This document shows, in pieces, positions 9,230 to 20,243 of a DNA stretch of 64,000 nucleotides. The first letter of the stretch is position 1. Each line of letters opens with the position of its first letter. The position numbers and the translations under genes were made by a program. The notes beneath the pieces are model-generated. The model ran no database searches and was not told the origin of the DNA. It worked only from the letters and a program-made list of their open reading frames with translations. Source of the stretch: Melitaea cinxia (taxonomy: Eukaryota > Arthropoda > Insecta > Lepidoptera > Nymphalidae); contig NC_059412.1 in NCBI RefSeq assembly GCF_905220565.1, forward strand, positions 15,410,125 through 15,474,124. Reading direction: 5' to 3'.

Positions 9230-12200
9230 ATGCGGCTCATAATCTTAGAGGACGCGTCGGTGGTGGCGGACTGGGCGGCGCGCTTCGTGTTACAACGCAT
9301 CACGGAGTTCGCGCCGGGGCCCGACCGCCGGTTCGTGCTGGGCCTGCCCACCGGCGGCACGCCGCTTGGCATGTACCGCCGCCTCATCGACTTCTACAAG
9401 GAGGGCCGCATTTCCTTCAAATACGTCACCACTTTTAATATGGACGAATACGTCGGTTAGTGTTCGACGACTTCACTTCTACTGCTTGTAACTGCAATAG
9501 AAGGAATTAAAGTAACTTTCTTTTACCCGACCGAAGATGTGACTAGCGATATCATCTCTACTCTTTGGGACCATCGCAAGCCATTAAACTAAACGATATT
9601 AAATGATTAAGTTTTTCGCACTGGAATAGCACTTAGATCTATTTAATTTGTAACCGTGAGGTGTCATTGCACTTCTGACTTCTCGTTTTTTTTTCGAAAT
9701 ATAAAAAACCTCAATGGTCGTTTCACTAACTTTAGGAAATTAAAATGGTGAAACTTTGGCGCCATACAGTGAGAATCAAAAAACTTTTTTCTTTCAAATT
9801 TATTGAGAGTAACGCAAAATGAAGAAGGGCTTAGAGAAAAATAAGCATTTTCAACACAAAATAAAATAATTTTATTTTGAATATAGTCAAAAAAATTCCG
9901 GCCTTTTTTTCTGTTATTATTTTTAATTCATTTACTTGCTAAGCTGCATTTTTAACCGACTCCAAAAAAGGAAGAGACTACTCAATTCGATCATGTATAT
10001 ATATATATATATATATTTAATTATGTTTGGGGGATAACTTCGTCGTTTTTAAACCGATTTTGATAATTCTTTTTTTCTTGGAAAGGAGATATCCCAAGTG
10101 TGGTACCATGATAAGGAAACCAAGATCCGATGATGGAATCCCAGATAAATCGAGGGAAACTCTCAAAAATCGTAGTAACGAGTAGTACGTTTGTTAATCT
10201 TTGCGTCTACTTACGTCCATATTACTTGTCGAATCGGTTTTTTTTCGTTTGCGATCAAACACAATTATTTTTGTTACTTGTGGATAAATCTGTCGTTTTT
10301 TGTGTCTATTCCATCTTAAAGTATAAAATGAAAATGAATGCAATAAAACTAAAACATTCAACGGTTTATTGTACTACATTGAACGCTGACGAAGTCGATG
10401 ATATGAAATAGCAAATGTTCTTATCTTGATGATTAATTTATCGGTCCCGTTCCATCCAGGACTCCCGCGCGACCACCCCGAGTCGTACCACTACTACATG
10501 TGGAACGAGTTCTTCAAGCACATCGACATCGACCCCGCGCACGCGCACGTGCTGGACGGGAACGCGCCGAACCTCGTGGCGGAGTGCCAGCGCTTCGAGA
10601 ACCTCATCAAGGAGGCCGGCGGGGTCCGTCTCTTCATCGGTGGTCAGTAGTGGGTTCTTTAATTACGTCATATGATGTCTTAATACTGGTCGTTACTGTG
10701 TGTAGGAACATGAGGGTCGACAAATTAATTATTTTTGAAACATTATCATTAGCGAATTAACACTAATAAAATTTCTGAATTTGACTCTTATGGGAGTGAA
10801 TGAGACAGCAATTTTTTTTTTTAATTATAATAACTAAAGGCTTGATATTAAACTTGCCAGCATTGACACAATTAGTTGCTAGTGTGAAAAAGAGTAAAAA
10901 GTGAGCGTTTGGTCGCGTAGGCATCGGGCCGGACGGGCACATCGCGTTCAACGAGCCGGGCTCGTCGCTGGTGTCGCGCACGCGCGTCAAGACGCTGGCC
11001 TACGACACGCTGGAGGCCAACAAGCGCTTCTTCGGCAACGACATCTCCAAGGTGCCGCGCCAGGCGCTCACCGTCGGCGTCGGCACCGTCATGGACGCCC
11101 AAGAGGTGCGCTTCACTTTACCCCTTATTATATATATTTTTGAGGTGTCCACCAAAGTGGTGGCACCACCTTTTCTTATCCTGGGAATGGGAAATGCTTT
11201 TACGTACTGATCCTGCCGATAACGGCGACGGGAGTGTGGGACTCCCGACACGATCTACGACTAGACTACCCACTAAGACCCAGCGGTGTCCTCGTCAATA
11301 TAGTAGGGCGTCACGAAATCGCTAACGCACGCAATCACGACGTCCTGACCTAAAGAGCACTCACGAGCACGACTGTTTACGAAAATAAAGTCGACTGAAC
11401 TAATACAAGAGAACTCCTCGATTGTCTATCCGTTTATTAGATTAATGTCGACGTGTGCAGGTGATGATCTTGATCACGGGCGTGCACAAGGCGCTGGCGC
11501 TGGCCAAGGCGGTGGAGGAGGGCGTGAACCACATGTGGACGGTGTCGGCCTTCCAGCAGCACCCGCAGACGCTGTTCGTGTGCGACGAGGACGCCACGCT
11601 CGAGCTGCGCGTCAAGACCGTCAAGTACTTCAAAGTACGTATCGCACTGCTCCCGGTCTCACGGGCCTGTTGTGGCTTGTTATACTGTCCACCATAAACA
11701 ATCGAGCACAGTATTGAGCCATACACACATGTTACACCAAGGATGCGACGGCTCCTTGTTTGTTATAGGGACGCTTATACACTTTCGGTGGAGGAAGTTA
11801 ATGCCTTGCAGATTGCTAATCTCGGAGTGCTGGTCGTCGGTCGTCCACCTTAACACCTCGCAAGCTTTAAACAATACACTAGGAGGTGACGTCATATGCA
11901 TGAATACTCTCAGGGTGCTTGCACGTGTGGTTCGCATGAGAGGAAACTGGAATAAACGATTCAAGCCTGAATTTTATATGAATAAAGTTTTTCAACTCCA
12001 CCACCAAGCTCCGACGACTTCCTCACAGTATATAGTTTTATAAGTAGGTACTTGGAGATGAAAAATTTTATTTGATATGACTCATATCCACTGGAGTGGC
12101 AGAATTCTCTCTTGGCTACGTTTGGGTACTTTAGTAGAGTTAGATGCACATGAGAAATGTAAAATGAGGGTTTGAGCGAGTGTGTGTGGCAGGCGCTGAG

Positions 12201-12261
12201 CGGCGAGCACCAGAAGATGATCGCGAGCGCGCCGGTGAAGCAGCAGCACGTGCTGCACTGA
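9230..12261 (+). CDS. Gnpda1: Glucosamine-6-phosphate deaminase (GNPDA), five coding exons
   Basis: Exons are 9230-9455, 10460-10642, 10921-11105, 11461-11634 and 12193-12261, all GT-AG and in consistent phase, giving 278 aa; animal GNPDA is about 270-290. The enzyme converts glucosamine-6-phosphate to fructose-6-phosphate and ammonia in the cytosol, returning amino sugars (for example from chitin turnover) to glycolysis. The protein starts MRLIILED and carries GLPTGGTPLG (phosphate loop), NMDEYVG (catalytic Asp), GPDGHIAFNEPGSSL (catalytic Asp, His and Glu), GVGTVMDAQEV and EEGVNHMWTVSAFQQHP. Exon 1 is open seven codons upstream to the acceptor, but ATG 9230 fits the family start. The last exon encodes ALSGEHQKMIAS and ends QQHVLH. 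A second candidate last exon lies at 12683. Exons are GC-rich, introns AT-rich. Identification is firm. Confidence 0.95.
9456..10459 (+). other. GNPDA intron 1, with MITE-like repeat
   Basis: The donor GTTAGT and the acceptor TCCATCCAG split a glycine codon. Inside, about 9954-10270 is a copy of the AACCGACTTC element, which includes an (AT)n run near 9996-10014. Confidence 0.8.
9954..10270 (+). repeat. AACCGACTTC-type dispersed element (copy a)
   Basis: It starts AACCGACTCCAAAAAAGG, passes through GATAACTTCGTCG and GATGATGGAATCCCAG, and ends CGGTTTTTTTTCGTTTGCG then ACACAATTATT. The same order is found at 36666-37105 and, in opposite orientation, at 18409-18835. Confidence 0.75.
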
Positions 12262-12304
12262 CGCAGGTACCTCGCTGCCCGCACTGGGACGGCCTCAGCC
12301 CAGC

Positions 12305-12366
12305 CAACGAACGTGTAAAAACAATATAAAAATTGCAACGAACGTGTAAAAACAATATAAAAACTG
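12305..12366 (+). repeat. 31-bp tandem duplication in GNPDA 3' UTR
   Basis: Two almost identical 31-bp units lie back to back, 44 bp after the stop of exon 5A. Each contains AATATAAA, a variant poly(A)-signal-like hexamer, so the duplication may have doubled a weak polyadenylation signal for the exon-5A transcript. Confidence 0.65.
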
Positions 12367-12682
12367 TATGCCATATAGAATCAAATTATTATGTAGACTT
12401 AAAATTGTCGCATTATAAATAGCGACAGTTTGAATTTATAAAGAAATAGCCTGAACATGTCCTACTGACACACATAACCCTCATCTCGTACGAATATTCT
12501 AACCAGTTTATTATTCTAATTATCTGGCCATTCTAATGAGCTTAAAAATACAAACATAACGTTAGTAGTAGCGGTTGTAATTATCCCGTGCAATGTTCTT
12601 GTTTCCAATGAAATTACTCATTTAACTCATTTTTTTTTTTGCTAAAAATTGTATATATTATAAATTTAATTATAATTTCCAG

Positions 12683-12727
12683 AGTCTGATGGGCGAGCAC
12701 AACAAGCTGATCGCCAGCGCACGGTGA
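12683..12727 (+). CDS. Gnpda1: Candidate alternative last exon (5B) of GNPDA
   Basis: After a good acceptor (TATAATTTCCAG) a phase-0 frame reads SLMGEHNKLIASAR and stops at 12725-12727. This is the same module as exon 5A (ALSGEHQKMIAS...), and exon 4 also ends in phase 0. The exon-4 donor could therefore join either copy, giving 278- or 270-residue proteins with different tails. The 5B tail is closer to the GLMxVHNKL pattern remembered for vertebrate GNPDA. It could be a real mutually exclusive exon or a dead duplicate; its intact acceptor, frame and stop favour use. Confidence 0.7.
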   Translation, partial: SLMGEHNKLIASAR

Positions 12728-12921
12728 TACAGTTATGGACACATTCCAGTTTGATGAAATTATATAAAATATTATATGATAATGTTTAAGTTTGATGTAT
12801 GGATATTATTGTGAATATAATTGAATCTAATATTGTTATATTTTATACATTATCATTTATAACATTCTTTTGTTTTAATTTTTTTATTGAAATGTGAAAT
12901 ATATATTTTATACGAACATGT
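12728..12921. other. Shared 3' flank of convergent GNPDA and RFC2
   Basis: AT-rich tail-to-tail interval. The 3' UTRs of the two genes must end or overlap here. No other feature is seen. Confidence 0.5.
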
Positions 12922-12927
12922 TTTATT
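12922..12927 (-). promoter_or_regulatory. Candidate RFC2 poly(A) signal
   Basis: AATAAA on the minus strand about 320 nt past the RFC2 stop. A second AATAAA lies at 12888-12883. Either could end the RFC2 transcript. Confidence 0.45.
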
Positions 12928-13180
12928 TTTCAATTTTCACCAGTTGCTATTAGTTTTTAAAAATTGTCTGAACCGTAACAGTACTACTAAAAAGATGAGT
13001 TTCAGTAAGTAGTAGCATTTATAAATGTTTGAGCAAAAGATAATGAAATACTACCTTTAAACATACAAAATATATTTACACCAAAATCGAATTAATCATT
13101 AAAGTCACACAACTCGCACTGGAGACCTCGTCCACTCTACACCGTGCAGCGCGTACAGTGCGCGACGCCCCCAGCCGGCC

Positions 13181-13260
13181 GGCGGCGCTACCAGTGGGCG
13201 GGCGGCGCCACCAGTGGGCGGGCGGCGCCACCAGTGGGCGGGCGGCGCTACCAGTCGGGC
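13181..13260 (-). repeat. 20-bp minisatellite overlapping the RFC2 stop codon
   Basis: Four head-to-tail copies of GGCGGCGCYACCAGTGGGCG start at 13181, 13201, 13221 and 13241; the last has a one-base insertion. The RFC2 stop TAG (13250-13248) lies inside the fourth copy, so the array starts within the coding exon and continues into the 3' UTR. Confidence 0.9.
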
Positions 13261-16200
13261 GGGCGGCGCGCGGCGGCGCGGCAGGCGCGCGCCAGCAGCG
13301 CCGCCAGCTGCAGCGGCGAGGCGAGCCCGTCCGCCACGCGCAGGTGCGTGCGCCCCACCTCGCGGATGAGCGCCAGCTTCACGTCCTCGTCCACGTCCAG
13401 CGTCTTGCACACGCGGAACACGTTGCCGACGATGTCCTCCGCCGCGTAGCCCAGCTTGCACAGCTTGGCTATCACCTGCCACATATTTTATTTGTACAGC
13501 TAGGTACAGCCCACATGATGGTAAGCGATTACACTAGCCTATTGACGCCTGCGACACCAGAAACATCGCCGAACTCCACCTAACTCATCACAGGTACATG
13601 AAATTAAATAAGAACAGTGATATTTAGCTACTACTCTAGGGTATTAGCGGGTCACTCCAGATCTTGAGCGAGATAGTTTTTATTTTGCTCAATTTTTTTA
13701 TTTTTATTTTAGATATATCCTGCTGGGCCCTCATGTGATTTTTGTTAAGCAAACGTAACGTATAATTATAGTAACTGATCACATGCTTCTCGTGCACAAA
13801 CCTTGTAAGCCTCGTGAATATCTTGGCGAATACAAGACTCGAGCATGCCACGTACGAGCATAGGGTGTGGCTCGTCGCACACCTTGAACACGTTGTCGGG
13901 GCTGACGTGCGCGAACCCCTGCGCCGTGGCCTGCAGGTTGTTCAGGGCGGAGCGCAGGTCACCTTGTGCTGTAAACACTATGGCATTTACGCCCTCTTCT
14001 GTGTAAGACAACTGCTCCTTTTCACATACCTCAATCACCTGGAAGAAAAATGAGCTCAGGCTAATACTCATTTATCTATTATTGTTTATTCAGGCAGTCA
14101 GTTGAAATAAATGATAATTACCAATGACATCTAATACTATGGAAAATTAAAATGTGTTTTAATAATAACTTAAATAAAAACAATTTATATCTAAAGATAA
14201 ACATTTAAAAAGTAACCACTCAAGATAATGGGTCTCATATTATGGAAAGGCGATAGACAAGCAAGTCGGTAACTTTTCAGTAAAGCATTCAATTAAAATA
14301 CTGCTACTGCTTTTATCTTAAATACTGTGTATAATAAATAATAAATGTCTACATCCACATCTACACATACTTTTAAGTTACGTTTGTTAGCAATGTATAA
14401 ATATGACTCAATACAAAAGGTAAAACATAACAAAACATGAAGGAACCTTGGCCAATATCTGGGCATCTGTGAGCCTGGTGTACCGCAGTACGGCGCAGCG
14501 GGATTGTATTGGTTCAATAATCTTTTCACTGTTGTTGGCAGCAAGAGCAAATCGCGTTGTGCTCGAGTAGAGCTCCATCGTCCGCCGCAGTGCCTGCTGC
14601 GCACCATCAGTCATGCTGTCTGCCTCGTCTAGTATCACTATTTTGTGTCGCCCCGCAGGCAGAGTTACCTACATTATTATACCATTTATTAAATTACAAA
14701 ATATATACCACTTCTCGTTATAGACAATAGCTATAATCATTTTAGACTGGAGTTTCAGTATAAATTCTAAAATAAAGAAATAAGAAATATTCTATTATAT
14801 TCTGTACCCTGCGTGTATTGCTATGCTTTTTTTATTTTATTTTTTTGTTCCCTCTCCAACCAACTCAGAAACCTCATGCACAACACTTTGCTGAAGATCA
14901 TGACAAGATCAAATACATAGTTTACGATTCTATAAAGGACATACAGATAACATTCATTTTTATATATATGTATAGATAGTAGTTTACATAGAAATAAATT
15001 AACTCATTTTATTTCATCATTAAACTGTGTGATTTTGAGTTATGCAGTAATTATTTACTAATAAAGACGAAGCATTGGCACAACAGCAACAGCACTGGTT
15101 TGTAAATATTGCGCTGGCGGTTGCTGGGTCGATCCCCACACATGATTGTTACTCTTATAAAGAGTAATAATTGCAGTATAAACACGAGAAGGAATAACAA
15201 AACTGTAACTCTAAGTTTCTGACTTTGCAAAGAATACGTCTTCTTTTTGGGTTATGGTATTTGCTTGTATAATAAAATCCCACAACAATTTTGAACATGT
15301 ATTACAGAACATAGATTTAAAGTTCATATTAAAAAGAAATTAAGAGCTAAAGCTTTATTTGGTGCAGGATTACATAAATGATAAAGATGTGTAGACTTAG
15401 TGACACATACAAAATATTACTACATTTTTATAAAAACAGCTTAAAACTTAAAAAATAAAAAAGTAACAGTGGAGTTTTTTGCCGGGTTTTCTGCATAGTC
15501 TGCATTTCAAAGGTGGTAGCTTCACTTTTAAAAATAATTTGTAAAACTGAGGTAAGGCACAGCAAGAATTTCCTGCTCAAAATAAAGAGCAGCCCCACTG
15601 GGGGTAATACCTCAGCCTTACAGAAGACCGTAGCTATTTAGTACTGTTTTCAAACAGTATTGTTCCTGTTGGTAAGGAGACCAGAGCTCTTGGGGGGGGA
15701 TTGGGTAGGCAACGCGCTTGCAATGCTTCTGGTGTTGCAGGCGTCTATAAGCTACAGTAACAGCTTATCATCAGGTGAGCCGTACGCTTGTTTACTGACC
15801 TTGTTTAATATATTAAAAATAAATGACAATTTGAAGGTGCTTTTGAAGCCTATTTGAATTAAGCTGTTTTTGATTTTGATTAGATATATAGTGAGATTAC
15901 AAGAGTAATCAATAATTTTTTAGTATTATAAAGTATAGCAGCTGGTCATACTAACTTTCTGCTGGGCAAACATTTTGATTTTGTTGCGGACGACATCGAT
16001 ACCGCGATCATTAGAAGCGTTGAGTTCAAGCACGGCCTCTTTAAATGCGGATCCGAGCAGTGCTCGCGCCAAACAGAGAATTGTGGTCGTTTTGCCGACA
16101 CCAGGCGGACCGGCGATGATTATGTTTGGAGCATTCCCAGTGCGGGCGAAAACAGACAACCGCGACACGGTGTCCTCATTGCCTACAATATCAGCGAACG

Positions 16201-16324
16201 TTTGAGGTCGATATTTTTCTATCCACGGCAAATTAGACGTCGATTTACTTGGACCTCCAATCAGCTTTTTTGGTGTCGGTTCCACCTCATCAACCTCCAT
16301 TATACTAACATCGTCGTCACTCAT
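13248..16324 (-). CDS. RFC2: Replication factor C subunit 2 (RFC40; RfC4 of flies)
   Basis: Minus-strand exons 16324-15956, 14668-14447, 14038-13802 and 13475-13248, all phase 0, give 351 aa; human RFC2 has 354. This is a small AAA+ subunit of the clamp loader that opens PCNA and places it on primed DNA in the nucleus. Visible features are the N-terminal LPWIEKYRPQTFADIVGNE, Walker A GPPGVGKTT, LNASNDRGIDVVRNKIK, Walker B ILDEADSM, the SRC arginine finger (IQSRCAVLRYT), and the C-terminal collar helices (EDIVGNVFRVCKTL...LLARAC). The start MSDDDVSIMEVDE is chosen because it fits the family N-terminus; the frame is open further upstream (to about 16430). The donor of exon 2 (AAG|GTTCCT) is weak. 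The last residues, RRPPDW, come from the minisatellite. It is convergent with GNPDA. Confidence 0.95.
13495..13595 (+). repeat. SINE-A fragment (diverged), RFC2 intron 3
   Basis: CACATGATGGTAAGCGATTACAC...GCGACACCAGAAACATCGC is a diverged partial match to the SINE-A core, lying just upstream (on the minus strand) of the last RFC2 exon. Confidence 0.55.
15060..15165 (+). repeat. SINE-B fragment, tRNA-derived head
   Basis: CACTGGTTTGTAAATATTGCGCTGGCGG...GGTCGATCCCC parallels the tRNA-like 5' part of the copies at 19.4, 46.2 and 51.3 kb, with a box-B-like GGTCGATCC. It is truncated after about 100 bp. Confidence 0.6.
15545..15815 (+). repeat. SINE-A, nearly full length
   Basis: It runs from GGTAAGGCACAGCAAGAATTT through TAGTACTGTTTTCAAACAGTAT and GGCAACGCGCTTGCAATGCT to CATCAGGTGAGCCGTACGCT. 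The same order occurs at 54265-54550. It sits in RFC2 intron 1. Confidence 0.75.
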
Positions 16325-17689
16325 TTTGTTACTATATTTATCGTTTAATACTTTTAACATACAAGTAGTAGTATTTTTGAATGATTTTCGTTTATCTGGA
16401 AATGTAGGAGCGCGAAATTCTCTAACTGTCAAAACTTTGAAATTCTTAATCTCATAGAATGTCAGAATGACAGACTTGACAGTACAAATAGGTTGTGTTT
16501 CGTTTCCTAAACAAAGGCTCTTTGAATCACTGCCAAAGTTTGTATAAGAGCGTTAGTTTCAAAAAATAACACTAAAAAGAGCATTTTCATCGTTTTCTTT
16601 CAATAAGTTTTAGTAAAAATAAATAATTATTTTAATACTACTATTAATATCCTCATTAATTACCAAATATTGTATGGATTTGATTTTGCAGTGTAATTAA
16701 CTACGATAGAACCGTTAAGCCTTCTTCTTAGTACAAAAATAGTTTGAGTTTATAATACTTGTTGATCTGAGGTTGCAATAATTTTGTAAGTATTTATTGT
16801 CGTCTGTGGTAGTCGCAATATTTTTCGGAATCTTGCTGAATTTAATGAAATACAGAACGGTACAATACATCGATAAAAAGTTAATAACTCATTTTTTTTA
16901 GGAGATCATGCCAATCATTTAAATGACACAAATATAGCCCTTAACCACTTTATTTGATAGTATATTATAAACATGCAACAGCCTGTAGTGGATAAATGTA
17001 TTTGTTTATTCTTTCTTCCAAAAAATATTACAGAAATATTTTGATTAATAGGTATCTAAAGTTATTTTTTAGATAATTAACTGTATACCCTTACAAGCAT
17101 TGCCGTCGAATGGCCATTGGCCAGAACTATTTGAAAAAAACTTTTCTAAATAATACTCATCCTTAACTTCAAAATTTTCGACCGTAACATCAACAAAAAA
17201 AAACCTTTTTAAATATTTAATACATATAAAAAATAAAAGTTTTAATTTTGAAAAGAGAGTATCGTGTTCGGGTGGTATGCTACTTATTATGGTAGTGGAA
17301 GCCAGGAAGCTAAATGTGGATTTATTCGAGCTTCGTTTAGGTACTAAAAAGAAAATAAAAGTTTAGTTTATGTACACCCTTTCAGAGGTGGGGAGAGCGT
17401 TTAGTCCAAAGAGTAAAGTAACTTGCTTATAGTTTAGTCAGTCACGAAGAAATAGGTTTGAGGTTAGAGCACGTCAAATATTAATAGTACCTATATGAGC
17501 CCTACGTAGTGTTACTGATAACGGAAAAATATTAATCTGCCGTGTAAGTGATAGACTTTTTAGGCGGTCAGATCAAAGATGCTCCACACTAACGGTTGTC
17601 AAATTTTGGGAGATAGTGCAGCATAGTAATTTGACACGTTCGAATTTTCTAACAATAGATTTAATTTACTAATCTTATAGGTTGTCCTA
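16325..17689. other. RFC2 upstream flank, no gene seen
   Basis: AT-rich. The RFC2 promoter and 5' UTR should lie just right of 16324, but no TATA box or clear initiator was recognised. No supported coding sequence. Confidence 0.4.
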
Positions 17690-17890
17690 GGCGTTCGATA
17701 CTATTTGTGCCGGGGCCCGGAAGTTTTGCCCGGGCCTACCGCCGGGGCGAGGTGGTGAATGCTAGCGCGACCCCATCTCGCCCCACCCAGGCGCACGACT
17801 GCTCACATGTCGTGGTTTTTTAGTCAGTAGGAGTCTGACATAACCCTCTGGTGCCCCCGCGCTGGAGGGTATCCATTATGGATTTTCCCC
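17690..17890 (+). repeat. GC-rich dispersed element, likely LINE/SINE 3' part
   Basis: A GC-rich island (GCCGGGGCCCGG...TTTTTTAGTCAGTAGGAGTCTGAC...) that ends ATTTTCCCCACG followed by an A-run. The TTAGTCAGTAGGAGTCTGAC block followed by a poly(A)-like end resembles common insect retroposon tails. The family is not identified. Confidence 0.45.
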
Positions 17891-18039
17891 ACGTAAAAAA
17901 AGGCGTTCACCACTTTGCAGAGAGCTTAAGTATGGTTGGAGTACCTACTTTATAAGGTGTAAGGCTAACCCCATTATGTTATCCCGGATCACTCGAATCA
18001 CTACCAAAATCCCCTACCATTAGACCACTTTATGTCGGA

Positions 18040-18240
18040 TTCATCATTACAGCCTATACAGTCCACTGCTGGACATAGGCCTCCACAAGTTTACGCCAAA
18101 AATAACGTGAACTCATGTGTTTTGCCCATAGTCACCACGCTGGGCAGGCGGGTTGGTGACCGCAGTACTGGCTTTGTCGCACCGAAGACGCTGCTGCCGT
18201 CTTCGGCCTGTGTATTTCAAAGCTAGCAGTTGGATGGTTA
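18040..18240 (+). repeat. SINE-C copy
   Basis: CAGCCTATACAGTCCACTGC...GACATAGGCCTCCACAAG...CCATAGTCACCACGCTGGGC...GGTTGGTGACCGC. Further copies are at about 31290-31380 and 31480-31620. Confidence 0.65.
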
Positions 18241-18408
18241 TCCCGCCGTCGGTCGGCTTCTTAAGTTCCAAGGTGGTTGTGGAACCTTGTTATCTCTTAG
18301 TCGCTTCTTACGACGCCCACGGGAAAAGAGGGGGTGGCTAAATTCTTTAGTGCCGTAGCCACACAGCACGTATGTCGGATTATCGATCTCTAACACAATA
18401 AGTGATAA

Positions 18409-18835
18409 ATAATTGTGTTTACAGGCAGACAAAAAAAACTGACTTCAATTATATCGAGAAGTAATACAACGTAAGTAGACGAAAAATTAGTCAAATACGC
18501 ATTATCAAAGATTACTCCAAAAGTTGTTATCAGATCTCGATGAAATTCAAAAGTGATGATAAACATCGGCTTTCGATTAAATTAAAAATTATCAAAATCG
18601 GTACACCCAGTAAAAAGTTATGCGGATTTTCGAGATACCCTCGATTTCTCTGGGATCCCATCATCAGATCCTGGTTTCCTTATCATGGTACTAAACTAGG
18701 GATATCTTCTTTCCACCAAAAAAAAAAAAAAACAATTATCAAAATCGGTTCATAAACGACGAAGTTATCCCCGAACATATATAAAAATACGGTCGAATTG
18801 AGTAACCTCCTACTTTTTTGAAGTCGGTTAAAAAT
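18409..18835 (-). repeat. AACCGACTTC-type dispersed element (copy b)
   Basis: Inverted copy of the element at 36666-37105. It begins AATTGTGTTTACAGGCAGAC, then CTGACTTCAATTATATCG, and ends TTTTTTGAAGTCGGTTAA. The GACTTC/GAAGTC blocks near both ends are inverted relative to each other. Confidence 0.75.
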
Positions 18836-18944
18836 TATGAAGAAGTTTTTCTAAATCTCTTATACGAGTACAATATTACTGAATACGGATACTCTGTTTT
18901 AATTTATTGAAGTAGGCCATATCCACATATCCTGCACATCGATT

Positions 18945-19135
18945 GGGACAGTAGCTCAACTTTTATAAAAGATTACTGCCGAAGAATACTTCGAGCAGTG
19001 TTGTGTTCCTGTGGTAAGTAAGGTAAAGAGCTCCTGGGTATGTACGAGAGTAGGGTGGGCAACGCGCTTACGATGTGACTGTGTTATAAACGCGACCACA
19101 GTTTACAGGTAACAGCATACCATCAGGTGGGCCGC
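18945..19135 (+). repeat. SINE-A, diverged copy
   Basis: Contains GTGTTGTGTTCCTGTGGTAAG, GGGCAACGCGCTTACGATG and ATACCATCAGGTGGGCCG in the SINE-A order. Confidence 0.6.
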
Positions 19136-19409
19136 CTGTAACATCCCACAGCTGGGCATAGACCTCTTTCTCCATGCAGGAGAAGAATTGAAGCTTAATC
19201 CACCAAGCTGTTCCACTGCGGGTTGGTTCCTACTGAAATATGCCATAAACTTGGTTAATTTTTAACTCAGAATACCGTGACATTCTCTCTTGTTTCTTTA
19301 CGGTATACAATACAGAGTATTTATTATTTTTGTTATTCTTAACAAAAGCGCAGTAATAATACTTACTTATAATAATACATTAACGATTCTTACAAAATTA
19401 ATTGGCGCG

Positions 19410-19645
19410 AAATGAAAACGCGTTGGCGCAACGGTTATGGCACTGATTTGTAGCTGTTGCGCTGACGGTTGTGGGTTTGATCCCCGCACATGACAAACAT
19501 TTGTATTAGCCATACAGATGTTTGACGTGATCTGGGTGTTTGTGCAGTCCTTGTGGGTCTCCCCACCGTGCCTCGGAGAGCACGTTAAGCCGTCGGTCCC
19601 GGTTGTTATCATGTACACCTGATAGCGATCTGTTATCATTGGAAC
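19410..19645 (+). repeat. SINE-B copy with tRNA-like promoter
   Basis: GCGTTGGCGCAACGGTTATGG (box A-like) is followed by TGGGTTTGATCCCCGC (box B-like), then a shared body containing CCCCACCGTGCCTCGGAGAG. This is a tRNA-derived SINE, not a functional tRNA. About 19140-19245 holds a related tail fragment (CATCCCACAGCTGGGCATAG). Confidence 0.7.
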
Positions 19646-19795
19646 AGTTAAAAAAATTTTAAAAAAGAATTTATTTATTACGATAATTAATTTATAATAT
19701 AATAAATGTATGACAACTTAGACATGAGAAATTCGGCAAGTGTTAAATGATTCCGCGATCAGATCCGAATTGAACTCGAACTTTACTATAGAATG

Positions 19796-19865
19796 AATCT
19801 CCGGAGTTAAAGGTGCTGATGAAGCACTTACTCATTATTAATCCCTACAGTACAGGAATGTAACA
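19796..19865 (-). repeat. 3' LTR remnant of the gypsy element
   Basis: Only the first 70 bp of the LTR match the 5' LTR (CTCCGGAGTTAAAGGTGCTG...). Left of 19796 the similarity stops, so the 3' LTR is truncated or recombined. Confidence 0.7.
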
Positions 19866-19910
19866 GCCCCCCCCCCCCATAAGATGAAACTTACATTTTA
19901 ATGCTAAGTT

Positions 19911-20243
19911 TCAGGCAATTATCCTGAGTTTTGGAATTGGTATTTCATCTGTTTCCTGACTGGGTCCGATTGTTGCATCGGGATTTGTTGCTTTTAATTT
20001 AAAGTTAGAACAATTTCCAAATTTCTGGTAAATTTTAAAACATATAAAAATTAAAATTAAAACAAACAGTATGTAAGTATAGGATAATCGATAATGTGAA
20101 TCATATTTGACAAGTGGATTAGGCTCATTTATTATTTTATCGATATCTGTCATAAATTGGTCATATGCGATATTTGTAAGTTTTTCCTTTGCCTCAATTA
20201 ATTTTATTGGTGTTAATTTTGGTTCTTGGGATTTAAATTTCAT
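19911..20243 (-). pseudogene. C-terminal part of an envelope-type gene of the gypsy element
   Basis: A 110-codon open frame just before the polypurine tract. After a charged, partly helical N-terminal part (residues 1-50) comes a hydrophobic segment at about residues 54-70, rich in Ile, Leu and Phe, suited to span the membrane, followed by a basic, hydrophilic tail. Position (last gene before the 3' LTR) and layout fit the transmembrane end of an errantivirus-type envelope protein. The surface subunit, cleavage site and fusion peptide are absent, so this is a remnant. There is no sequence signature strong enough to name the envelope family. Confidence 0.55.

Larger units (their letters stand above)
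14669..15955 (-). other. RFC2 intron 1, carrying two SINEs
   Basis: Donor AAA|GTTAGT and acceptor AATGTAG. It contains a SINE-B fragment (about 15060-15165) and a long SINE-A copy (about 15545-15815); the rest is AT-rich without coding potential. Confidence 0.75.

Noticed and set aside
10500..10760. Arg/Ala-rich open frames over GNPDA and RFC2 exons on both strands
   Set aside because: Shadow frames of GC-rich coding exons; no splice or family support.
19410..19480. tRNA gene
   Set aside because: Part of a SINE-B with a long shared body.
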